Positions 47,968 through 57,790 of a DNA stretch of 64,000 nucleotides are shown piece after piece. Numbering within the stretch: the stretch's first letter is position 1; each line of letters starts with the position of its first letter. Origin of the DNA: Phlebiopsis flavidoalba (taxonomy: Eukaryota; Basidiomycota; Agaricomycetes; Polyporales; Phanerochaetaceae); assembly GCA_035772785.1 (NCBI GenBank), contig JAOCPU010000001.1, positions 3,038,001-3,102,000 on the forward strand. Direction: 5' to 3'. The notes below the pieces were generated by a model. That model did not search any database. It was not told the origin of the DNA and saw only the letters and a list, made by a program, of their open reading frames with translations. The translations under genes and the position numbers were made by a program.

Positions 47968-48280
47968 TGTTGTTGCGCAGGCTATCAGGCACCCAGTAAG
48001 GGGGATGTGAGACAAATAAACGAATGAATTTCTGGGGAATATGCGAGGGCTATTTAAGTACATGCGGAAAACCATGTATGTAATGAGGTTTATGTAAGTA
48101 GCATGTGCAACAGAAATAGGAAGAATATTAGAGGAGAAAAACATAAGAGAAAGACTATGCTAGAGTAGTCTGTACCCTGCCTGGTACAGCCTACCACTTA
48201 CCTAGTGTCTGTGCCGAGGACTCTCTCGCACAGACCAATCCGGCACCTGCGCACCGCCGGCGCCTAATAATACTACAACA
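47968..48280 (-). repeat. LTR, 3' copy relative to gag
   Basis: 313 bases with TGTTG and CAACA ends. It is preceded on the minus strand by TTGAGGGGGTG (rc of 48281-48292), a good polypurine tract for plus-strand priming. It contains CTATTTAAG-like sequence near 48050. The gag frame reads through into this repeat before stopping at 48202. Confidence 0.88.
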
Positions 48281-49085
48281 CACCCCCTCAACGAGTGTAA
48301 CCGTCGAACGAGTTGCTGAGCGCCGTGAAATGATGAGCCGGTTGTTATCCGAAGTACCGTCGATGCGTGGAAGGCGAGGGCGGCGACGTCGTCGTCCGAG
48401 GCCTGGCATTCGGACTTAATGTGACCCTCCTTGCCACACTTGTGACATGTGACGTTCTTGCGGAAGCGAGCGCTCTTGCGAGCAATGAGGGCGGAGGTGT
48501 CGTCACCGTAGCGGGAGGTACGGCGGTTTCCTTCGAGAATGATGCGGCCAATGATTTCGGATGATGAGGGGACAGTGCTGCCGATGGAGGAGATAAAGCT
48601 GTCCCAGGAAGGAGGAAGGGCGGTGAGGATAGTGAGTACAAATTCCTCATCGGGAAGTTCGGCGCCTAGTAGAATCAGCTCCTCATGGAGTTGCTTCAGC
48701 TGGCGCATTTCACCCTCGATGTGGGCCTCCTCGGGAATCTCGTAGCGAATGAGCTTGCGGCGTGCGAGAATCTTCGCCAAAGGGCCCTCCGTATTGAAGA
48801 CATTCTTCAGCGAATCCCAGGCTTCCTTCGAAGAGCTGGCGCTAAAGACGTGAGGGATGAGCGGGCCGCTGATGCGAAGCCGAATATGGGAAAGGGCGCT
48901 TCGATCGTTCTTCTTCCAAATGGCTATCGCTTTTTCGTCCTTTTCGGGAAGGGGAGGTCACCGGTGACATAGTCGATGAAGCCGGTGTAGGTGAGGATAT
49001 CTTCCATCTGAATACGCCACGAGAGATAATTCTCTGGCCCTTTCAGAGGCTCGATACGATTGATGGTAGATCCGGTGGAGGACAT
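48202..49085 (-). CDS. gag: Gag polyprotein with CCHC zinc knuckle
   Basis: The capsid part of copia-group elements packages RNA into particles. ATG 49085 opens MSSTGSTINRIEPLKGPENY and LSWRIQMEDILTYTGFIDYV, the typical Retrotran_gag_2/UBN2 start. One missing base near 48957 changes frame, then EKDEKAIAIWKKNDRSALSH and IRLRISGPLIPHVF follow. Next come SSKEAWDSLKNVF, LAKILARRKLIRYEIPEEAH and LILLGAELPDEEFVLTILTA. The knuckle CHKCGKEGHIKSEC (CX2CX4HX4C) lies at about 48457-48416. The frame ends at 48202, inside the LTR, so the last 25 or so residues are encoded by the repeat. Apart from one frameshift it is complete, so Gag could still be made. Confidence 0.93.
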
Positions 49086-49120
49086 GGGAATGATGGTATG
49101 GGGTTAGGGCTACTCCCTAC

Positions 49121-49232
49121 GGAACAACGACCGCGCCTGGGTCGGACAACAACGACCACGCCTGGGCCGGATAACAACGGTCACGCCTGGCCTGGACCGG
49201 ACGACAACAGTCACGCCTGGACTGGGATGGGG
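49121..49232. repeat. Tandem repeat in the element leader
   Basis: Four diverged copies of a unit of about 25-30 bases, each containing ACAACRRYCACGCCTGG, lie between the primer-binding site and gag. Their position in the untranslated leader would suit an RNA packaging or dimerisation signal, but function is inferred only from place. Confidence 0.75.
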
Positions 49233-49353
49233 CAACGGCCCGCACTAGACCGGACAACGAGATAAGATCCTCCGCGGTAATCGCGAGGCGCCAATTCGAC
49301 CCGAATTGGAAAGATGATGATGAGAGTGCAGTAATGCAGAGTAGGACGCGACT

Positions 49354-49373
49354 AGAGCGCGGGGCTCATAACC
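49354..49373 (-). other. Primer-binding site: initiator tRNA-Met anticodon half
   Basis: Directly inside the 5' LTR, plus-strand AGCGCGGGGCTCATAACC matches the anticodon arm of eukaryotic initiator tRNA-Met, whose loop is in GGGCTCATAACC. Copia and Ty5-type elements prime from a cleaved half of this tRNA rather than from the 3' CCA end. This fixes element orientation as minus. Confidence 0.8.
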
Positions 49374-49683
49374 TGTTGTTGCGCAGGCTATCAGGCACCC
49401 AGTAAGGGGGATGTGAGACGAATAAACGAATGAATTTCTGGGGAATATGCGAGGGCTATTTAAGTACATGCGGAAAACCATGTATGTAATGAGGTTTATG
49501 TAAGTAGCATGTGCAACAGAAATAGGAAGAATATTAGAGGAGAAAAACATAAGAGAAAGACTATGCTAGAGTAGTCTGTACCCTGCCTGGTACAGCCTAC
49601 CACTTACCTAGTGTCTGTGCCGAGGACTCTCTCGCACAGACCAATCTCCGGCACCTGCGCACCGCCGGCGCCTAATACTACAA
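49374..49683 (-). repeat. LTR, 5' copy relative to gag
   Basis: Near-identical to the copy at 47968: one substitution near the start, two extra bases in CAATCTCCGG, and three fewer in CTAATACTAC. The outer end reads CTACAAAGG instead of CTACAACA, so the last bases are changed or truncated. Confidence 0.88.
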
Positions 49684-51749
49684 AGGTACCGCGTATTTTA
49701 ACGTCCTACCTGAGTGTTACTTGTCGTAGCGTAGTTCGTCTTATCACCTCTGTTCCTCCGTTAACGCGTTATAGCGGTGACAGTAGCCGACGCGTCACCA
49801 TGCCACTCCGTCGACGAGTCGACTAGTCGGCTCTCAGGACCTTGACGTTCTTTAGAAGTCCTTTGTTGAGTCGCAAGTTGCGGTCGAATACACACACAAA
49901 TTGCCCATCCCGCGGGAGGACTCGAAAGATACTCAGCGACTCGCCGACGCGAGCATCGCGTCGCGAGGCGCAGCATGACGCATACCGATACCAGCCTGGA
50001 GCTCTGCCGTCCTGTCCACTACTACGGGGCGCGTGAAATCGACGTCACGCCGCCCGTGCGCGCCGTTCACGTCCGGCTCTTCGTGTTCTGTCCGGCCTCA
50101 CGCGTCGAGCACGTCGGCTTGCCCCGTTTGTGCCCGTCTTCCGCTAAGTGCGATCTCGAAATGGCGCAACAGGACTGCGTATGACGTTAGAAAAATACGC
50201 CGCAGCGCGCATGGAGAACTAGGTTTTTATCCAGACGCGACAAAATAACATTTTTAACATTTTAATCCGTTTCATAGGATATTCTCAATAGGCGGCACAG
50301 CGTGGAGCCGTCGCCGCTCGCTGAGATCTGGAGAGGTGACGGCCTGACGATATTGCGGTGTCGGTCCGAGCACATGACAGACGGGGGCGCGACCCTATTT
50401 GAAATAGACCGCGCCCTCGTCCGTCGCGCCGGATTTCCACTTTTTCGGGACGTACACAATACCTAACATAACCCAGAAAGTGTGTTTCCGCGGCCTAGAA
50501 CCCCTTTATTTCTCCCCAATTTTTTTCCATCACTCCACCTCTTCTTTTCTTTCGTCGATGGCCTGTCGACGCCTGTCATATCCCTGTATTCCGATGACAG
50601 GGACCCCCGACCGAGAGCATGGTAGCTGGCGCCTGTCCCTCTCATATAAGTAACTACTCGTCATACATGTCAAAAGACCCAAGCAAAGGACAACACCAAG
50701 ATTCGCAGCAGCAGACCAAAAGGTCACCCCAAAAACAAAGGCCTTCGGGGGAGTTTTCTCACCCACCTCGATCTCTTTACGGTCGCAACGTTTTTGTTCC
50801 GCGTCCTCGTTTCGCTTCCTCGATAGTTTGATTTGCGCGTCGGTTCAAAGTCAATTAGTTGCCAGTAGTTCGGTGAGTGTTCTGATCTCTTCTTCACGTG
50901 GATTGTTTCGGAGTAAGCGTGGATTTTTCGTCACTTTAGACTGATTGCGTCCTAAGTAGTCTACAGTATTCTGCTACGCGACCCACTAGAAACACCACCC
51001 ATCAAATCCTAGCCTTTGCCCTACGGTACGCCGCCTTACTATCTCTGAAGAACGAAATAGTCTTCCAGTGAGGTGGACTCTGAAACTTATTCGGTGAACG
51101 CATGAACAGTAAACGTAACATTACCGCGACGTGCCCACGACGCTCGGCCCAGGATGTTTACGCGTTATGCGTGACAAAACGCGTCCGCGTCCTCCCCGTC
51201 CACAAGTCTACGTTTCGACTCGCAGGCGTCGGATCGTTTATTTCAAGGCGTCAGGAACGCACCCACGGGCGAAACGCCGCGCAAGTCTCTCACGTTTGGG
51301 GTCAAGTTGAGCCATTGTCACTAAAACCGGCCCCCCCCAAGGCTCCAGTGATATATAACACCGAGCTCACCCAGTCTTTGTGGCGCAGAGCTGCTCTTTC
51401 GTCGCCACTCGCCCATGAAGGGCTCGCAGAGGTGCCATACACCCTGGTCCGCGCGGGGCCAAGGCTTTCGCGCGAGTTGTGGGGTTTTTCAACGACATTG
51501 TGGATACATACATCCTCTGCTGCATTGACACTCTCGGAACTTTCTTTCCTTCACGCTCTGGCCACAAGACGACGCAGGATAACTGTCACGCCTTTACGAC
51601 AGCTCTCGAGCGTAGCCAAGATACACGGAACCCAGGCCGTGCACCGAGTAGGTAGGACAGACATCTTGCCCTATCGCCGTCCCGCCTGCGCCACTGGGAC
51701 ATTCTCCCCCGCGAATTTCCGTACCCCAGGAAGCTCGTAGTACGACGTA
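49684..51749. other. Intergenic between LTR element and amidohydrolase
   Basis: No named gene. A plus-strand frame of 212 codons (51102-51740) is open but shows no motif. It could include the N-terminus or signal region of the amidohydrolase gene, whose first recognisable block begins near 51780. GC content is higher here than in the 18-46 kb part. Confidence 0.4.
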
Positions 51750-54700
51750 TGATCCCAGCAGGAACAATGGCTGCGTCTGGATGTGAACGACATGTAATCG
51801 CGGAGGACATTGTGTATCGGACATGGCTTCGGCGACATCTACTTGCCTTCCTGACGGCAACTAGTGTTACGCGACCCGTGGCTTTCGATGCACGAACTCG
51901 GAGCCCCCGCTGCGGCCCCGTGTCACGGCTCGGAGCGATGCCACAACGACATCTCTGACCACACATCATTTCTTCTCGCCCGACCTGGGAAACAACTTGT
52001 GTTCATGAGCAGACGCCGAACTTGGTGTGTGAGGAACATGTGGTGTCACGTGGATTACGCATGGGCGGGTTTTGCGAAGAGAAATGGACGTCGGTCTCCA
52101 CGGAGTGTAAGCCCGTTGGAGAGCTACTCCCCAAGACTGTTCCTCCACTAAGTGCAGCAGAGATATTGAAAGAACAAGGCGCGGCAGCCGGAATAAGCCG
52201 AAGAGAGCTTTGACAGCCCAAAGAGCAGGAGGCTGGTTGGAAGCGAGAGGGTCGTCAAAACGGATACGCGCATTGCTGATGCAGTTCACAAGTAGTGGCG
52301 TGACCTCGACGTTGACACTAGCCAACAGAGTTATACCAAACGAGACTTACCGCTGGGGTCTCGTACAGCTCGCGTCCACCCCCTCTGGGAAGTAAAGTCC
52401 ATCCGCAACGAAGTGGTAACATCACGCGAGAACGCAGGCTCGGCGCAGCCGGAATGAGGCTGGTGAGAGTATGATTGAGACCAGATGCCCCGACTTCCTC
52501 CAATGCCAAGGTGGTAAACAGGGGACCGGAACGCGGTGCGACGTTTGCGCGGGACTCCTGGCGCTGGGCTGGGAACTCTAAGAGGGACTCAACGGCACGA
52601 ACACGTACAAATCGTCCCCGAGCAGCTCATTTGGTACTGAGAGGATATGTGTCATATACGCGAAGAAACGCTTATCGACTCTGCCGGTAAATTCAGTTAG
52701 ACAAGGGTATGGTCTTCTACTAGTGGCCAGAGAACCCCCGAGCTAAGAATATCGCTGCAGATGTGTTCATTCCGGAATATATCGCGATTTTCTCTACCAA
52801 CCCTTACCACGCAGGCAAACGACCAACGGCTCGTTGGTTCGTCACCCTGCGGGGCCAGTCCGCCCTGAGCTTTCGCGGGACTGGCGTACCCTAGCCTTTG
52901 TGCGCCGTGTGCGCGACAAGGAAGCGTGGTTACTCAATTGAGGTTGGCCCATTATGGTGCCACAACCAAGCCTCGACCTAAATACTTTGCAACCACTGAC
53001 AACGGGAGCTTGGTAAACTGGCAGTCTCCCACCAGCAACGTCTGGTACTGCGTTCTCACCTACCGATCGCCTGAGCCACCGTCTGCCGGCGCCCATGGGG
53101 CACATACCCCCTCGGTTTTGCAATTCAGCGAGGGACCCCAAGGTAACCGACGCCAGATCTATCAGTCTGGGCCGGCCGGTCCAGATATACCACGTCCCCA
53201 CTGTCGACCAACACCGCGAGCGAGCTGCACGAATAGTACCCAGACCGGACCACGAAAGAGACCCGAGTGCCCTTTATTACCGGCGCACATCGAAAAACGG
53301 CTTGCTGAAACTCGGACCATGAGGTGTGGATATCACGACGGATCTGAGCGGGATCGCGGTCACGGCGGACAAAGACGCAAGCGCGTTGCGCGCGCTTCAC
53401 CGTGGACCTGCGGTTAGTACTTCGCCAGTTTCTCTCTTTCAATACATCGATGAAACGATGTGGCCGGGTTCCTTAAGGTCCACGTTTCCAAGCTGCAGCC
53501 AAGTCGTGAGACAATAAGGATATTTCCCTTGATTTCGACACGATTCGGTCGTAACGGACAGTGGCCTGTTTCTGCACGAAGATGCCGCCCATACCATTCG
53601 CCCTGCGTTTTCTGTGTACCGGAATTCGCGCGAGGAAGACTTGATCGTAGGACACGCTCGGTGGTCGGAGACACCGAGTTCACAACGTTCGAGATCCGGC
53701 CCAACACCACCTCAGGGCGACGCATCATCAGCGGTGGGATAAACCCACTTAGGTGACCGGGCCTTCCGCTTGGGCCCGATACTACTCGCCCTTCCTGTGC
53801 GCGTGCTCGGGCAACCGCCGCAATTTCGCCTTCATGAAGAGCGGTAGGCGGGCGGGGACTACCTCTCGGGCAACATCGTCGCCACGGCCGGCGCAGGTCT
53901 CTACGTCGGCGACGTCGTCCTTCCCTCCGATGCTTCCTCTGGGCAGGTCAAGCTCACGAACGTCACGTTTCGTCCTCCGCTGCTCCCGCAAAGCGAGCCC
54001 TCCCGCGGCTACGAAGCTGCGCTCCTCGCGAAGAACGCCAAAATCCTTGTGCAGCAGGCGTTCAACGCTGGCGTTTCGTGATCACCGACAATCGCTGAGG
54101 CGGCCCGGCGAGGACGGACGGCGAATACGCTGTCGAGCATGTCGCGGCGCGGCGAGGGGGCGCAGGAGCTTGTAGCCCGTGCCGTCGAAGAGACGGGACG
54201 GACGTCGCCTTCGTGGATCTTATCATCGTGGTATTTCGTGCGCCCCACGTGCATGCCGACGAGGCGTGTGGACAAGTGCAGCCTGGTACAAAGGCGACGA
54301 AGAAGCTTTGCGAGGCTTAGTCTGGACGGTGGGCATGGTGTCGTCGTAGTTAGGGCGGGGATGGAAAGAAGGTGTTCTGGCTCTTGGGTGCGCATATATT
54401 CTCCGTCTGTGTGATGTGATATGGGCTGACGGTACCTAGGCCAGCTACCTGCACACTCTTGAGGTGTCGAAGCTCACAATTGCAAACACGAAATCAAGCA
54501 GGACGGCCTCGAACTTTGGCATCGCGTGCACCAAGAGCCTCCATGCAGTGGTACGCAAAACGTCAAGGTCGAATACGCCACGGGACGTCGCGCGCGTCTG
54601 AAGAAAAATGAAGCCGCTGCGCTTTACGGCGCGGACGAGCAGGCAGCGCGCGCACACTCGAGGAGCCGACTTCTGCTGGTGTGTTTGGCGGAGCAATGCT

Positions 54701-56323
54701 ACGCTACTGACGATGGAGTCTGGCAACCTGCGGGAGGATGTGCTGCATGATGCGCTCCTCGTTACGCGTGGTGGGGTCAATCGGGCTATCGTTTGGCATC
54801 TCGGGTATGGGGTCATTCCATACGGCGCAACCGTTTTATTGATGCTCAAGGCGTGGTACGTGCAATCTCATCTCTCCCTCAACTCCAATGCTAAGGGTAT
54901 GCGTAGGTTACATTGTCCCGGATACATCGACGTGCACGCCCACTTGGGAAGGCTTCGGTGATTATTTCCCCGCGCGATCATGGAGCTCGAGACCTTCCTC
55001 GCATACGGCGTAACAACCGTCGCACAAGTACGCATCTTCCTCTCACCCTCCCATATCCTACTGACTCACAGACCGCAGCCCGAGCGCACACAACGTCTTG
55101 GGCTCATGGGAGCGCTTCCGCGTCGAGCGCGGGCAGGAGGCCGGCCCCGCGCATCTCCCCATCCCACGTCGGCGGGTGTGCTGTAGGCGGCGCCGCCGCG
55201 TACGAACTGCACGAGGACGTTGTCGAGCATGGCGGAGGTCGTATGCGGTCGCTCATGGTGCCGCATCAAGGCCGAGGGCGGGCCTGCGAGTCTACGTACA
55301 AGAACTACAACCTGCCCTCGCGCGCGTCGAGGCAGCGGCTGCTGCTTGCGGCGCGCAATTTGTCCAATGCTGTGTTTCCCTGAGGGTGGTGAGTAATTCG
55401 TGTTTTAAATGGTTAGGGTAAAAGACTTATTGACTGTGTTCTGTAGGTATGAACTATGATTGGGACCTGACGTACATCGTCGATGGTATGTGCTCAGATC
55501 GGCTACGCGAAAACAAGCTTATAACGTACCGCAGGAATGACCACCGTCGAACACGCGCTGCCCGTGCCCAAGCTCTACGACGATGTCCTGACACTGTTCG
55601 CTCTCAGCGGCACGGGATCGACCCCAACACATCTCGTCAACTATGGCGGAGTCTGGGGCGAGCAGATTGTTTTGGGCCTTGCATGACGTACCCAATGATC
55701 CAAAGTGAGTTATTGCGTCTGTTAATATACCTTCTCTAACACATTGACGTAGATTGCGACGCTTCACACGACATGACGTTCTTGAAGCGCACGCTGAATC
55801 GACGGCGCGGGCCGAAAGACTGTAAGTAGTCATCACACTATAGTAGAATTCATCCTCATGAATCGCTAGCCTACGCCCTGTGGAACACGTCCGAGTCAAC
55901 CGCTAAAATGGTTCACATGGGCTTGAGGGCCCACATCGGCGCCCACGGCGAGCCCCCACTCGGGCTCAACTACCACGCCGAGATGGTATTCACCCAACAG
56001 GGCGGGCTGACAAACTACGAGGCACGTTTTTGCCTCTTCTCTTACACTCACGTCGAACTGACGTCCATGCAGGTCATCCGCGCAGCCACGTCGGATGCGG
56101 CGAAGACACTCGGGCTGTACGGCTCGCTCGGCTCGCTCACGAGCCGGGTAAGCTCGCGGACTTTGTGGTGTATCCACCTGGATTCGATGTTCTCGGGGAC
56201 AGCATCCGCGGGTCGCAGAATATCAGGTATGTCGTTCGCGGAGGCAGGGTGTGGGAGGCAGAGACGATGACGGAGGTGTGGCCCGTGAAGGGCAGGAGTA
56301 GGCCGTCGATGCCCGCCGATTAA
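51750..56323 (+). CDS. Amidohydrolase with N-terminal beta-propeller (TolB/PD40-like), copy 2
   Basis: A long enzyme of the metal-dependent amidohydrolase superfamily; the substrate cannot be read. Propeller blocks: FGDIYLPS (about 51820), GKQLVFMS, YRWGLVQLASTPSGK (about 52350), DWRTLAFVRRVRDKEA (about 52880), APMGTYP, QIYHVPTVD (about 53190), AHIEKRLAETRTM (about 53285), DITTDLSGIAVTADKDASAL (about 53327), GDYLSGNIVATAGAGLYVGD (about 53860), and LLAKNAKILVQQ. Then the hydrolase: TMESGNLREDVLHDALLVTR (about 54713), YIDVHAHLG with the HxH ligands at 54934-54943, ELETFLAYGVTTV, GSWERFRVERGQ, YELHEDVVEH, LPSRASRQRLLLAARN, MNYDWDLTYIVDGM, TVEHALPVPKLYDDVL, GAHGEPPLGLNYHAEMVFTQ, IRAATSDAAKTLGLYG and KLADFVVYPPGF. 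It ends SMPAD TAA 56321-56323. Introns are short. Metal ligands are preserved, unlike copy 1. The start is not found; frame changes are many. Confidence 0.88.
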
Positions 56324-56458
56324 TCCGGAGTGATTAATTGGCTAATCGTTTGGTAGTATGAGGTTGTTTATGCGTTGTGTATATTTTGTACTATTACAGT
56401 GCTGCTTATACACAAACTGCTTTTGTTTATCCGACTTAGCGATGGCTAGAGGTCAAAC

Positions 56459-57427
56459 TCAAAAGTCCGAGTCATCGTCGTCTTTCTTGCCACGGATGTT
56501 TCTTGCCGTCTTCGCGTTCGTGCTCGTGACGGATGATTTCATGCGTGAGGACCTGTCTCTGTCAAGCTCTTCGTCGTCTGAAGCATCGTCCTCATCCTTC
56601 TTTTTTAGGTGGTGGGGGCATTCGTTGTGGGGACGATTGCACCACCCAGGATAAGTACAGCCTCTAGCTCTGAGGTTCGAGATTAGTATGATGATATAAT
56701 ACGCAGTATTATAACATACCTTCGACCTTAACGCTCTCGATCGGCACCCCATGCAACTATTATGGTTGAGTAATCTCCCCTTGCGATAGATGATATAACA
56801 TCGGCAAACGCTTGGTATCCGGTAGATTCGGGATACATTTGTCTCCGACCGATGGAGACGAATTTGGTATCCGGATGTCTTTGCGCAAGGGTACGGACAT
56901 TTTGCTCGAATGCACGTTCGCTCCGTGGAATACTAGGCCAATATGAGTGCAAGACCAAACCCGAGCACAGTGTGCTTACCCATCCTTGTACAAGCAAACA
57001 TACACTCCTGTGCCTTTGCCCCGCTAAATCAGGGTCACTGCCGTCGACTTTACTGGCCTCTGTAACTTCCCGCGTGTAATCATCCCTACCGATGGGGTAC
57101 ACGCGTCCGAATCGGCGCCTGCTCACATTAGCGTTTGAGCTCTGCGAGGCGTTCCGCGGCGTATCTGCTCGATTATTGCGCGCGGGTGTCATGTCGCTCC
57201 TTGGCATCCTCTGCAGCATCCTTGAGCTCTTCGAGGTCAAAGTCCTCTAGCTCGTCCTCTAGCGTGGGCGAAGGGGGCGCCTCGGGGGAAGGAGGCGTCG
57301 CTGGCCGCGGGGGCAGGATTCCGTGTCTTGCGGAGGGCATCGTTACTGAGCGTTAGGTCGGAAAGCGGGATAATTGTAGCATTTGTTTGCTCACAATTCG
57401 GTGTCTTCGTTGGGGTTTATTGCCCAT
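56459..57427 (-). CDS. PLP2: Phosducin-like protein (Plp2/PDCL3 type)
   Basis: A thioredoxin-fold co-chaperone that works with the CCT/TRiC chaperonin on actin, tubulin and other clients. ATG 57427-57425 opens an exon encoding NPNEDTEF. An intron (57394-57346, GTGAGC...CTCAG) joins EF to NDALRK, then HGILPPRPATPPSPEAPPSP, TLEDELEDFDLEELKDAAED and ERLAELKR. The core reads RFGRVYPIGRDDYTREVTEA, then VCLL, an intron (GTAAGC...CCTAG), IPRSERAFEQNVRTLAQRHP and DTKFVSI. After that come a frame-shifted stretch and VAWGADRER, an intron near 56721-56662, ELEAVLILGGAIVPTTNAPT and the charged tail ending DDDDSDF TGA at 56459. One-base additions (for example AAGACAC where AAGCAC is expected) account for the breaks. 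It faces away from Dicer over 363 bases. Confidence 0.93.
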
Positions 57428-57790
57428 CGTTTTTTTCCTCTATGCGAGCGAGGGGGAAAATGTGCAGCTTAATTGTCTGTGCTGGTCGCTGCAAGATGAT
57501 ATAGCAGCCTGTCACGCGTGCTGCGAGTCCGCGGGCGCAGTCACGCAGAGTGACCGCAGTTCCCATATCTGTCAAAGACGTGTCACGTGTTTACGACTGC
57601 GTCACCATCGTCACGCTTCTCCGCTGCGGGAGCTTGGCCGCATTCTCATCTCTCCTCTCTCCCTCTCTCCTCAATCTCCCTCCCCCGCCCCCTCCTGTCC
57701 GCGACTTGACCCGGCAACGCGTATGGTCGACTGACCTGCGCTGATTCTACGATACAGACCGTACTTACGCAGATTTTTCGCGCTGCTACG
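57428..57790. promoter_or_regulatory. Shared upstream region of PLP2 and Dicer
   Basis: 363 bases between two divergent starts. It contains CACGTG near 57583 (an E-box), a strong CT-rich tract at 57645-57700 typical of fungal promoters, and a possible intron acceptor TTACGCAG just before the Dicer ATG. The CT tract overlaps an inverted copy of part of Dicer exon 1. Confidence 0.6.
57668..57701 (+). repeat. Inverted copy of a Dicer exon-1 segment
   Basis: These 34 bases (beginning TCCTCAATCTCCCTCC and ending CCTCCTGTCCG) are the reverse complement of 58091-58124 with only two differences, both transitions. The partner lies in the Dicer helicase exon, where it encodes the region MTDRRGWRREIEE. 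Here it lies 90 bases upstream of the start codon. Both arms on one transcript would pair as a 34-bp stem. Confidence 0.85.

Larger units (their letters stand above)
47968..49683 (-). mobile_element. Short copia-type LTR retroelement carrying only gag
   Basis: Two direct repeats of about 310 bases (47968-48280 and 49374-49683) flank 1.09 kb. On the minus strand the order is LTR, primer-binding site, tandem-repeat leader, gag, purine-rich tract, LTR. The left copy starts TGTTG and ends CAACA. The LTRs differ by only a handful of bases or indels, so insertion is recent. There is no room for protease, integrase, reverse transcriptase or RNase H. The element therefore depends on an autonomous relative, like the TR-GAG elements described in plants. 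I could not find a clear target-site duplication; the outer end of the right LTR differs by a few bases. Confidence 0.9.

Noticed and set aside
47851..48144. Minus-strand frames of about 100 codons starting MFFSSNILP, here and again at 49245-49550
   Set aside because: Both lie in the LTRs and differ only as the LTRs do. They are repeats of non-coding LTR sequence.
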